Below are positions 16,712 to 24,696 of a DNA stretch of 64,000 bases, piece after piece. The stretch is from RGIG7179 sp051893555 (GTDB lineage Bacteria; Bacillota; Clostridia; Peptostreptococcales; Anaerovoracaceae). The stretch is from positions 1 through 64,000 of the forward strand of contig JBJFHL010000086.1 of NCBI GenBank assembly GCA_051893555.1. The letters are read 5' to 3'. Below the pieces are notes generated by a model. That model saw nothing but the letters and a program-made list of their open reading frames with translations, searched no databases and was not told the origin of the DNA. A program made the translations under genes and the position numbers. Every line of letters begins with the position of its first letter. Position 1 is the first letter of the stretch.

Positions 16712-18985
16712 TCAGTCTTTCGCTGCGGCTGATTTTCTCGGCGGACGATCCGGCAGATGTACCAGGGTTTTGTTCGGTGTCACATCATATCCGTAGAGCC
16801 GCTTTTTCCCCTCCAGCTTATACAGCAGATAATCTCTGGTTTTTTCCGTATACTTTTCCACGGCAGGATAATCCGGAAACCGGTTGATTTCCGGGAATTT
16901 AATGCCTTCTTCCGTGATTGCCAGGTCAAATCCGAAGAATTCCAGCTGCTTGATGCTGGCAGCCACCTCCAGAACCTGCGCTTTCACCTGCTCCCAGTTC
17001 GGCAGATATCCTTCGATCGGCACACCGGTATCCGGGTGGATCGGGCAGTCCTCGATGGATCCATCCATGACGATCTTCGCATCGTAGAAGCGGCCTGTCT
17101 CCACGTCGATATGGGCGGTCATGCCGCCTGCTCCGACATTGTCCACGGCGCCGGTCTTTTTCGAACCGAAGCGGACATAAGCGTTACCAACCTGCGGTGT
17201 CTTCCCGTCCTTTTTAAATACCAGCATGCGAACCGTGTTGACAGAGCCGTCATAGACCCGCTTCAGCACCGGATGCATATTGATATATTCTGTAACCAGA
17301 TACTGGTTATTGATATCCTCCAGGATATCCAGCACCTGCTGACGGGTCACATCCTCATAGTTCAGCTGATACTTCCCGTTCTCACAGGTGAATTTATAGA
17401 ATCCGTCTCCGTGGGAGCCTTCATCCGGTTTAAGGGCCAGTACACCCTTTTCTTCCACCAGGCGGAAAATCTCGTCGAAAGTGTTGGTATAACCTTCCGG
17501 CAGGTCCATCATGGAAATCACCTTATTGTTTCCGTTTTTGCAGATGATATGATAGTAGTATTCCGGGAAGCAGTTGTTGAACTCGGAACATACATATTTC
17601 ACAGTAATCTTATCTTCCATCCATTTCCGGTACTTCGGATTGATGTGGCGCAGCCACTTGTATTCAAAGTCGGAGATGTACTCACTGTAGTTTTCTTCGG
17701 TAATGCCGTACTGCGGAATCCGGTAGGACAGGAACCCGTGACGGTAGGCCCACATTTTCTCCTTAAATGTGGCATCCTTATTGGTCCGAAAATCCTGCCA
17801 TACCTGCCCGATCCATTTGATGGAAAGGTACGGAACCAGTCCCTTCGGATAGAATGTTCTGGCAAAGCGGTGGCGAACCTTCAGCTTAATCTTTTTCCAG
17901 CCCCGCTGAATTCGGGTGCCCTCTTTGGCATAGGCTTCCTTCTTCTGCTGTACCTTGTGCTCCAGATACTGTGAAGTCTCCTTGCTGAACGGCTGACAGG
18001 TCGGGTATTCCGGGTGATTGATCATGCGCATGATCTTGAATCCGTCTTCATTGATGACAATTTCCGCGCCGAAGAACTCCAGCTGCGGCACGAAGATGCA
18101 CAGATCATGCAGTGTCTTTACGATGTCCTCCCAGTAAGGAACCGGATTCCCTCCACAGGTTCCGTTCTTCACATCCACCGTCTTCGCGCGATGCTCCCGC
18201 ACCTTTTCATTATCATCCACATCCTCTTCCTCCAGGCTGTCGGCTCTCGCCTGAGCCAGAGATTTCAGAGGTTTCAGTTCATACTCGTCGTACAGGAAGA
18301 ATCCATCGCCGATGACCGGATTGTCTCCCTCTTCATTGAATACGATCAGATTCAGTACGCCGTGATCCACATTGGCTCCGGTCCGGATCTTTTCCTTGAT
18401 TACGATGGTGGACCGGTATTCACTCATTCTTTCAATGAGCTTCTGTTCCGTCATTTTCTCTTCATCAAACAGGAAGCTGCCGTCCCGGTATGCGATGGTG
18501 CTGGCAGAAATACCGTTGGCAGGGGCAATGGTCACCTCTCCCTTTTCCCGGATCAATGCAAGGACATCCTCGAAGGTATCTCCCGCCTTATCGTCATACA
18601 GCGGGATGATCATCACCTCGTCATACCGCTTGCTGATCTGATAGTAGATGGCCGGCATGCAGGAACGGAACGGTTTGAACACCGTATGTACCGTTACCTT
18701 GTCGGTAATCCACTTGCTGTAGGTTCCGTTGAGCGGACGCAGGTATGCGTAATCTTTTGCAGAAATATAGTCTTTTACATTTTCTTCATTGATGCCCAGC
18801 TGCGCCACCTGTTCCGGCATAAAACCGTGTTTGATGGCCCAGCGGGTTTCCTTCATGCTGTATCCGTAATCTCTGGTATAATGCCGGTAAACTTCTCTGA
18901 CCCAGCGCCGTGCTTCGCCGCCGGTAAACCCTCTTGAAGTCGGGCCAAGTGCCAGAGCATTTACCACGAATTTCTTCAGTCCCAT
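16712..18985 (-). CDS. tandem sugar-transfer-associated ATP-grasp protein, first domain degenerate
   Basis: 757 residues with two related halves. Each has a helical N-part (YSMKETRWAIKHGFMPEQVAQLGINEENVKDYIS; ATFKEKMWAYRHGFLSYRIPQYGITEENYSEYIS) and an ATP-grasp fold. The second half keeps the nucleotide loop (ALKPDEGSHGDGFYKF) and metal ligands (FPEINRFPDYP). The first half has lost both: the loop reads TIAPANGISASTIAYR, and the Glu/Asn ligand site reads IMRMINHPEYP. It matches the sugar-transfer-associated ATP-grasp family, whose exact ligation reaction is not established. It sits inside the wall-polymer operon, 1 nt after the nucleotidyltransferase. The catalytic half probably modifies a polymer subunit, with the dead half structural or regulatory (inference). 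Confidence 0.85.
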   Translation of the reverse strand: MGLKKFVVNALALGPTSRGFTGGEARRWVREVYRHYTRDYGYSMKETRWAIKHGFMPEQVAQLGINEENVKDYISAKDYAYLRPLNGTYSKWITDKVTVHTVFKPFRSCMPAIYYQISKRYDEVMIIPLYDDKAGDTFEDVLALIREKGEVTIAPANGISASTIAYRDGSFLFDEEKMTEQKLIERMSEYRSTIVIKEKIRTGANVDHGVLNLIVFNEEGDNPVIGDGFFLYDEYELKPLKSLAQARADSLEEEDVDDNEKVREHRAKTVDVKNGTCGGNPVPYWEDIVKTLHDLCIFVPQLEFFGAEIVINEDGFKIMRMINHPEYPTCQPFSKETSQYLEHKVQQKKEAYAKEGTRIQRGWKKIKLKVRHRFARTFYPKGLVPYLSIKWIGQVWQDFRTNKDATFKEKMWAYRHGFLSYRIPQYGITEENYSEYISDFEYKWLRHINPKYRKWMEDKITVKYVCSEFNNCFPEYYYHIICKNGNNKVISMMDLPEGYTNTFDEIFRLVEEKGVLALKPDEGSHGDGFYKFTCENGKYQLNYEDVTRQQVLDILEDINNQYLVTEYINMHPVLKRVYDGSVNTVRMLVFKKDGKTPQVGNAYVRFGSKKTGAVDNVGAGGMTAHIDVETGRFYDAKIVMDGSIEDCPIHPDTGVPIEGYLPNWEQVKAQVLEVAASIKQLEFFGFDLAITEEGIKFPEINRFPDYPAVEKYTEKTRDYLLYKLEGKKRLYGYDVTPNKTLVHLPDRPPRKSAAAKD

Positions 18986-18986
18986 C

Positions 18987-19577
18987 TTACTTGCTTGTCC
19001 TCCTGTTGTAATCTTCCGGGGAATTGAAATCCTCCGTACTGTCTTCCAGTATCATGAATTTTTCTCCGATCTGTTTTTCCCCGAAGGGCAGTCCCGTAAA
19101 GGACTGGTATACCTGCCATCCGATGCACTTTTCTATTTTTCCTTCCAGATAAAGCTGCCGCACCCGATCCACATGGCTTCGGAACAAATCCCCGTCGGCA
19201 ATTTTGATGGCAACGATGGATCTGGCATTTCCGAAAAACAGCATGTCCTCCGTCTTCGCCGAAAGAATCTGTTCCATGGCTGATTCGGAATAAAAGGTAT
19301 CTCCGTACAGGAAGCAGATCTGATCTTCAATCAGTTCCTCCGTGAACCGGTCAATCTCCAGATGATTATTCTTCGGTTCATACCGCTGTGCACCTGGGAA
19401 TTCATACCGGCTGTCGTGGGAGGTAATGATGACCTGACCGTCCGGATCGCCTTCCCTCAGCAGGCGGACGGTCCTTCCCAGCAGCGTCTCCCCGCCGATC
19501 TCAATGAGATGCTTGGGGATATCGTTATAGTTCTGCCATCGGGTTCCCTTCCCGTCGGCCATGATAATGTATTTCAT
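18987..19577 (-). CDS. MobA-like NTP transferase (nucleotide-activated precursor synthesis)
   Basis: A 196-residue nucleotidyltransferase. The N-terminal motif MADGKGTRW...IPKHLIEIGG is the NTP-binding loop of sugar-phosphate and alditol-phosphate nucleotidylyltransferases; FLYGDTFYS gives the metal-binding Asp. It is shorter than most such enzymes (about 230-300 residues). It probably makes a CDP- or UDP-activated unit used by the glycerophosphotransferase or another step of this operon. The sequence does not say which. The gene lies between two ATP-grasp genes with spacing of 1 and 9 nt. Confidence 0.85.
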   Translation of the reverse strand: MKYIIMADGKGTRWQNYNDIPKHLIEIGGETLLGRTVRLLREGDPDGQVIITSHDSRYEFPGAQRYEPKNNHLEIDRFTEELIEDQICFLYGDTFYSESAMEQILSAKTEDMLFFGNARSIVAIKIADGDLFRSHVDRVRQLYLEGKIEKCIGWQVYQSFTGLPFGEKQIGEKFMILEDSTEDFNSPEDYNRRTSK

Positions 19578-19586
19578 ATCAAACCT

Positions 19587-20642
19587 CTACTTTTTGATCA
19601 CCTTGTGATAACGGTAAAAGTCTCCAAGTTCCTTATTTCTCTGGCCGCCCCAAAGCTGGATGATGTTCACGCCGGAGGATGTATTGGCCTCGATGATGCA
19701 GAAGCCTTCCTCCGTGATGAGGATATCCCAGGCGATAAAGTGCATATACGGCAGATGATTCGCCAGCACAAGCATATCTTCCTTCAGCTTCTGCCATCCC
19801 GGAATCACCACCCCTTCAATGGGCGCCCCGGAATCCGGATGCACCTTATATACATTCCGGTTATGAAGGCATCTTGCCTCGCTAAGCTGGCCGGTTTCCA
19901 GATCGATCTTCGATACCAGCCCGCCCCGGCTGCCGTTATCTACTGGAATGGTTTCCTTCGTGCCGATCCGCTGCACTGCGAAAAACACCTTGAATTTATG
20001 GGTTTCCGGATCCCGCAGGGTGATAAACCGGATGGTATTGACCGTCTGGTCATAGATCTGGTCACTGTAGTGATGCTGTTTCATGGCTTCACTCAGGAAC
20101 CAGTTATCATGCTTCTTCAGAAATATCAGCAGTTCTTCCTCTGTAATCGGTTTCAGGTCGATAGCCGGCTGTCCGTCCTCCCAGGTCAGGCGGCAGACAC
20201 CGGTTCCCTTGCCTTTTCCGTAAGGCTTGAAGAACAGGGTCTTCTTTTCCTGCAGCAGCTTCAGGGCGTCTTCGTATTCCATTTCCTCGCTCTGGAAGCT
20301 GGACAGGTAACCCCGGTTTTTAATCATATAGCTTTCCGGCACCCGCACATACTGTTTCAGGATCTCTGCGGATGCAATCTTGTTGTTGCAGACGAAATCA
20401 AAAGGCTCGTTGATGTAACGGCTTCTGTACCAGTCAAACTCCGACAGATATTCATGCCGGTCATTATGGTCGAAATCATACAGCATCCACTGGTCAGCCA
20501 GAAAGCCGCCGCACAGGTTCGCCTTGATCTTTTTATACCATGGGCACTTGAAGTGATTTTTCGCGAATACAATTCTTCTCCAGTAAAGGACAAACAGTTT
20601 CATCTTCTTTACTGCCCATCTGACGAAAGTAAATGCGTCCAT
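19587..20642 (-). CDS. sugar-transfer-associated ATP-grasp protein
   Basis: 351 residues. The ATP-binding loop (FFKPYGKGKGTGVCRL) lies near residue 140 and the metal-binding end (DILITEEGFCIIEANTSSG) near 310, both complete, so it should be an active ATP-dependent ligase. Other conserved segments are NTIRFITLRDPET, PVDNGSRGGLVSKID and HPDSGAPIEG. It is related to both halves of the 757-residue protein two genes downstream. Substrate and product are unknown. The operon position points to amino-acid or similar decoration, or to assembly of a wall glycopolymer. Confidence 0.87.
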   Translation of the reverse strand: MDAFTFVRWAVKKMKLFVLYWRRIVFAKNHFKCPWYKKIKANLCGGFLADQWMLYDFDHNDRHEYLSEFDWYRSRYINEPFDFVCNNKIASAEILKQYVRVPESYMIKNRGYLSSFQSEEMEYEDALKLLQEKKTLFFKPYGKGKGTGVCRLTWEDGQPAIDLKPITEEELLIFLKKHDNWFLSEAMKQHHYSDQIYDQTVNTIRFITLRDPETHKFKVFFAVQRIGTKETIPVDNGSRGGLVSKIDLETGQLSEARCLHNRNVYKVHPDSGAPIEGVVIPGWQKLKEDMLVLANHLPYMHFIAWDILITEEGFCIIEANTSSGVNIIQLWGGQRNKELGDFYRYHKVIKK

Positions 20643-20661
20643 TTTCGTTTCCTTTCCGTTA

Positions 20662-21846
20662 TTATCCCTCCATCATGCAGCGGAGGATCAGATCTGCCGT
20701 CTGCCGGGTGGATGTACCGAGATGTTCCGGCAGATATGCCTTTCGATAGGCATTCAGTTCCTTCCGCGGATACGGCATGGCATCCCGGCTGATTTCATCC
20801 GTCCGGGCCGCCCGGTCTGCGGAAGCCAGGCGATGCATCAGTTCCTGTCCGTCGCGGAACACACAGCCGGGCATGACCTCAAACAGGTCGATATTCATTC
20901 CGTTTTTCTCACGGTATTCTTCATAGTCATAGACGAAGTACCAGGTCGGCCGGCTCAGCACTGCGCCTTCAATGGCAATGGCCGAATAGTCGGTGATCAG
21001 GTAATCACATGCCGCCAGCAGATCCACCGCCGTGAAATCCGGGCAGTCAAATACGCCCGGCCGGTTTCCTGCTTCCAGCTTCTGGTTGGGGTGACCCTTG
21101 ACGATGAGCACATACTGGTCCTTTTCACGCCGGTTCGCTTCTGCCACCGCATCGGTCAGTTCCTCCCAGTGCAGCTGGATATTCTTCCGGAAGGTAGGGG
21201 CATAAAGGATCACCGTCTTTCCCGCAAACTGCGGGTAAGCCTGCAGCACCGCCTTTCGGTTGGCTTCTGCCGTCTGCAGCAGATGATCGATCCGCGGCAG
21301 GCCGCAGTTGACCAGCTTGTCCTCCGTGGTGCGGAAGGACTGGCAGTAGTAAGGGTTCCATGCCTTGCCGCCGGCAATGATGTAATCATAATTTTCATGC
21401 ATCTTCATGAGATGGGCCATCTTGGCACTGCGGCCCGATTCCCGTCCCAGGGTCTGATAGCCGGACTGCTTGATCTTTCCCAGTGCATGCCACATCTGGA
21501 TTATCGTCAGGCTCTTCTTATGATGTAGCAGGGAAACGGCAGGCCAATAGGCATCCAGCACGCAGGCACTGGATGTGGCCATGTGGTACATACTCTTCAG
21601 GGTCGTCACTGCAAAATGCAGCAGACCGCCGCTCGTTTCCCCTTCCAGCCGGTTGCACAGGGTCACGATCTGCACATAAGGCTGCTGTCTTTTCATTTCC
21701 TCCTGTACCATGGCAAAATCCAGGGTCAGGGAATCGGACTGACGGGACAGAAACACCACCTTGTTCTGTTTCACCGGCAGCAGTTTCAGAAAAAAGTAAA
21801 TAAAATTCAGACCGAATCTCAGGATATATATGGCTATTGTTTTCAT
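20662..21846 (-). CDS. CDP-glycerol:poly(glycerophosphate) glycerophosphotransferase family (TagB/TagF-like)
   Basis: A 394-residue cytoplasmic-face enzyme. N-terminal residues 1-25 are a membrane-associating hydrophobic stretch (AIYILRFGLNFIYFFLKLLP). Family motifs are IIQMWHALGKIKQSG, NCGLPRIDHLL, ILYAPTFRK, LIVKGHPNQ and YLITDYSAIAIEGAVLSRP. TagB/TagF enzymes add glycerol-phosphate units from CDP-glycerol to a lipid-linked primer. The ATG at 21846 is preceded by GGAG. It is the first gene of the minus-strand wall-polymer operon and has a likely promoter at 21896-21924. The length suggests a TagB-like single-addition or short polymerase rather than full-size TagF. Confidence 0.9.
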   Translation of the reverse strand: MKTIAIYILRFGLNFIYFFLKLLPVKQNKVVFLSRQSDSLTLDFAMVQEEMKRQQPYVQIVTLCNRLEGETSGGLLHFAVTTLKSMYHMATSSACVLDAYWPAVSLLHHKKSLTIIQMWHALGKIKQSGYQTLGRESGRSAKMAHLMKMHENYDYIIAGGKAWNPYYCQSFRTTEDKLVNCGLPRIDHLLQTAEANRKAVLQAYPQFAGKTVILYAPTFRKNIQLHWEELTDAVAEANRREKDQYVLIVKGHPNQKLEAGNRPGVFDCPDFTAVDLLAACDYLITDYSAIAIEGAVLSRPTWYFVYDYEEYREKNGMNIDLFEVMPGCVFRDGQELMHRLASADRAARTDEISRDAMPYPRKELNAYRKAYLPEHLGTSTRQTADLILRCMMEG

Positions 21847-21895
21847 TCTGTTTTCTCCACACAAAAACCAGACTGCAATGCAATCTTATCATTTT

Positions 21896-21924
21896 AATTT
21901 ACCACATTTCCGTCCGTTTGTAAA
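21896..21924 (-). promoter_or_regulatory. probable promoter of the wall-polymer operon
   Basis: Minus-strand TTTACA (21919-21924) and TAAATT (21896-21901), 17-bp spacer, 50 nt upstream of the TagB/F-like start. Moderate match to the sigma-A consensus. Confidence 0.5.
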
Positions 21925-21939
21925 TGTTTTCGGCGGAAT

Positions 21940-22453
21940 TCACCGTGAAATCGGAGGAAGTTCCCCGGTCTCTCTGGTGTACATGCGGATCCTGTTTCCG
22001 TCATCCTCTTCGATCATGCCGTAGAACTCCCAGCCGCACTTTTCATAGAAATCCGTATGTCCGGTGATCAGATAGGCCCTGTCCACACCCATGGCAGAAA
22101 GGTCATCGCAGATAAAATCCAGCAGCGTTCTGGCGATCTCTCTGCGGCGGTACGGTTCTTCCACATACAGTGCGCAGAGATTCGGCGTCAGATCCGGCCG
22201 TTTATGAAAATCATTGGCAATGACACCGGCACCCGCTACAATCTGTTTCGGGTTCTCTGCTTCCGCATCGGTGATCACATACCACTGGGGCACTGCACCT
22301 TCCCGTTTTAGACAGTCTGTCATGCTTTCGATATATGCCTCCAGCGGAACCCCCCCATTTCCCGGCAAACCACTCTGCCATTTCCTCCATGGAAAGGTCA
22401 TTTCCAGTTTCTTCATATTCCATATCCTGCAGACTGTGTAAAATCAGTTTCAT
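21940..22453 (-). pseudogene. GNAT-family acetyltransferase with a +1 frame break in a run of seven G
   Basis: The first frame starts at 22453 (MKLILHSLQDMEYEETGNDLSMEEMAEWFAGKWG) and runs into the rest of the protein (VPLEAYIESMTDCL...) only if the run of seven G (seven C on the plus strand near 22350-22356) is read as six. The second part has the acetyl-CoA-binding region (LCALYVEEPYRRREIARTLLDFICD) and the C-terminal beta strands (AYLITGHTDFYEKCGWEFYGM). If intact it would be about 170 residues. The break may be a homopolymer read error, slippage or phase variation. It probably shares a transcript with the upstream cyclase gene. Confidence 0.75.
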
Positions 22454-22465
22454 ATTCCTTCCTTT

Positions 22466-23122
22466 CTATTCCGCCATGACAGCCACGGCACGAACCGGTG
22501 CACCGTCGGCATTTTCATATTTCATCGGCAGCACGGCCAGGGTGAACAGTCCGCCCAGGCTGGCTTCATACGCTTCTTCCAGATGGGTCAGGTTTTCCAC
22601 GATGACCATATCATGGGCCAGTACCTGATGATGTCGGGTCAGTCCGGTATCTGCAATGGGGTCCAGTCCGATCACATCCAGCCCAACACCCTTCTTCCCC
22701 GTATCAATCAGAAACTGACAGGCTTCCCGGGACAAAACCGGATATGCCCCGAAATAGGCCTCGCTTCCCCACCGCCGGCTCCAGCCGGTGAGAAAAAGAA
22801 GAAAGTCCGCCTCCTCTGCCAAAGTGCCTGCCGCGCGGATTTTGTCCAGTGGAATCTCCTGACCTTCCCCGAACGCCCGGCAGTCGATAATCAGCCCTTT
22901 CCCCACGAAGCATCCGACATCCATGGCGTCCAGCGTGGGCCGCCCGGCGAAAATATGGGCCGGCGCATCCATATGGGTTCCCGTGTGGGAATACATGGTC
23001 AGCAGTGTCTCTTTGAACCCGTCTTTCTCATAGGTGCTTGCCGGCTCCAGCTTCGGGCCTTCCGTGCCCGGGTAAACCGGCATTTTTTCTGTAATGGTCT
23101 GTGTCAGATCAATGACTCTCAT
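22466..23122 (-). CDS. cyclase-family metal-dependent hydrolase (kynurenine-formamidase-like)
   Basis: 218 residues. The signature SHTGTHMDAPAHIF supplies the metal-binding His and Asp of the cyclase/KynB family. Other supporting segments are IDLTQTITEKMPVYPG at the N-terminus and GVGLDVIGLDPIADT. Members hydrolyse cyclic amides or formamides; the substrate here is not known. The ATG at 23122 follows AAGGAAGGGA; an in-frame ATG at 23194 lacks a ribosome binding site. It is followed after 12 nt by the GNAT gene. Confidence 0.9.
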   Translation of the reverse strand: MRVIDLTQTITEKMPVYPGTEGPKLEPASTYEKDGFKETLLTMYSHTGTHMDAPAHIFAGRPTLDAMDVGCFVGKGLIIDCRAFGEGQEIPLDKIRAAGTLAEEADFLLFLTGWSRRWGSEAYFGAYPVLSREACQFLIDTGKKGVGLDVIGLDPIADTGLTRHHQVLAHDMVIVENLTHLEEAYEASLGGLFTLAVLPMKYENADGAPVRAVAVMAE

Positions 23123-23196
23123 CCAAATCCCTTCCTTTCTGTTTCTACTTAGAATTATATTCCAGCCGTCCCGCTGCGTCAATGGAAAGCGCAATG

Positions 23197-23243
23197 AAAA
23201 AAGAGCACATGAGAATCTGCTCGGATTCCGAATGTGCTCTTTC
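23197..23243 (-). terminator. intrinsic terminator of the Rpn-type gene
   Basis: Stem AAGAGCACAT (23201-23210) / ATGTGCTCTT (23232-23241), with an inner GAATC/GGATTC pair and a T run on the minus strand. Confidence 0.85.
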
Positions 23244-23276
23244 GTCTCGAAATATTGGTTTCTAAAATTATGGTTT

Positions 23277-24404
23277 CTAAATATGAAGTTCTTCCATCAG
23301 TTTGTCCCGGAAGGTTTCGTCCGTTTCTGCCTTTGCCAGTTCGTCAAACCGTCCCCTTTTTACCAATTCACTGGTCAGCCGGTTTCTGCGCAGTGCTTTT
23401 TCTGCCTTTTCTTCGGCACGCTGCTTTTCTGCTTCGATGCGGGCCTTTTCTGCTTCGGCCTGCTGCTTCTCCGCTTCGATGCGTGCCTTTTCTTCTTCTG
23501 CCTGCTGCTTCTCCGCTTCGACGCGTTTCTTTTCAGTTTCGACTTGCTTTATCTCTTCTTCGGCGCGCTTTATTTCTTCTTCAATCTTCTTTTTCTCGGC
23601 TTCTATCCGGTCTTTTTCTGTTTTCACCCGATCCAGACTCGTCTGGATGCGCAGCATCTCATCGTATAAGGTCACTCTTTCCCGAACCCCCTCTCTGTTT
23701 GCGGCTTCTTCCACTGCCCGATCCATCTGTTTCAGAAGCACATCGCCTTCCGGCGCTTCACCTGTCTGCAGATAGCGGAAGAAGCTTTCCAGTTCCTTCG
23801 GCACATTTTCTGTGCAATTTGCGTTCAAGAATATTGTAAACTGTCCGTCCCCAAGAATCAAGTTATTTTTTCCGTCACACATCTGAAAAGAATATATGGG
23901 CATGTTTTTTTCAAAAGGATCAAACAAGCAGATAAAGATCACGTACCCCGGCTTCAGATTACTATATTCCTCGCCCCGTTCCATGCTGTACACCGTCATA
24001 ACGCTCTGATAATATCTGCTTCGCTGGGGCAGATATTCCTGATAGGTCACCTGAAGTTCTATGTCATACCATTCCTCGTCATTTTCAAACAGCACATCCA
24101 GACGAACGGCTTTTGCATCTGCCGCAACTGCCACAGTTCGCTCCGTTTCCGCTTTTCCATCCGATATTCCTGCATCCGGCCCGGAATTCTGCTCCGAATC
24201 GTTTTCCGCTTCGTCCTCTGCGTCGTCCTCCTCGTCGTCCGCTATTTCATATTTCAGCTGAACTTCCTTCACCTTCCGATCCGGAAAAATCCGTTCAAGC
24301 AGACCCCGGCAAAGCTCCGGATTCTGCATTACAATCGAAAAAATGACCGGATTACAAATCGTATATTTCTTTGGATTTCTCTTCTTATGTTTCATTTGTT
24401 TCAT
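23277..24404 (-). CDS. Rpn/PD-(D/E)XK nuclease-family protein with long coiled-coil tail
   Basis: 375 residues. Residues about 10-215 match the Rpn family (PD-(D/E)XK nuclease-family transposase, recombination-promoting nuclease); the catalytic Asp and Glu-x-Gln fall in RLDVLFENDEEWYDIELQV. A very acidic low-complexity insert (DDEEDDAEDEAENDSEQN) interrupts the N-terminal part. Residues about 255-345 are an uninterrupted charged coiled coil with a 14-residue repeat (EAEKQQAEEEKARI), encoded by tandem DNA repeats at about 23440-23530. The C-terminal segment (LTSELVKRGRFDELAKAETDE) is typical of clostridial copies. The ATG at 24404 follows GAGGAAAA. These genes are usually multicopy; their role in the cell is unclear. 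Confidence 0.85.
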   Translation of the reverse strand: MKQMKHKKRNPKKYTICNPVIFSIVMQNPELCRGLLERIFPDRKVKEVQLKYEIADDEEDDAEDEAENDSEQNSGPDAGISDGKAETERTVAVAADAKAVRLDVLFENDEEWYDIELQVTYQEYLPQRSRYYQSVMTVYSMERGEEYSNLKPGYVIFICLFDPFEKNMPIYSFQMCDGKNNLILGDGQFTIFLNANCTENVPKELESFFRYLQTGEAPEGDVLLKQMDRAVEEAANREGVRERVTLYDEMLRIQTSLDRVKTEKDRIEAEKKKIEEEIKRAEEEIKQVETEKKRVEAEKQQAEEEKARIEAEKQQAEAEKARIEAEKQRAEEKAEKALRRNRLTSELVKRGRFDELAKAETDETFRDKLMEELHI

Positions 24405-24696
24405 CTTGTTTTCCTCGTTCCTCTTTTCTCTTATGCACTTATGGTGAATTACTATGTTAAATGGAAGAAAACATTTTCTATAGTAAAATTCTACCATCAA
24501 TCTCTTGTGGTTCAAGAGGAATCTTTTTACAAACTTCGACCTGACCTGCCACAGTCCGACACGACTTGTCATAAAGATCTCCAGTTCGACTTTATTCAAC
24601 TTCATTCGACGGTTTATTTCCAAAAAAACACGCCCACCGGTTACAATGAGCGTGAAATCTTCAGACTGTATTCACTTTTTCTTCTGTCAGGCACAG
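24405..24696. other. spacer upstream of the Rpn-type gene
   Basis: AT-rich leader and promoter region of the Rpn-type gene (24405 to about 24600), then the terminator of the flavoprotein gene at 24622-24654. No other gene is supported. Confidence 0.5.
24622..24654 (-). terminator. intrinsic terminator of the flavoprotein gene
   Basis: CACGC (24629-24633) / GCGTG (24650-24654) stem with extra pairing inside, followed on the minus strand by seven T residues (A run at 24622-24628). Confidence 0.7.
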
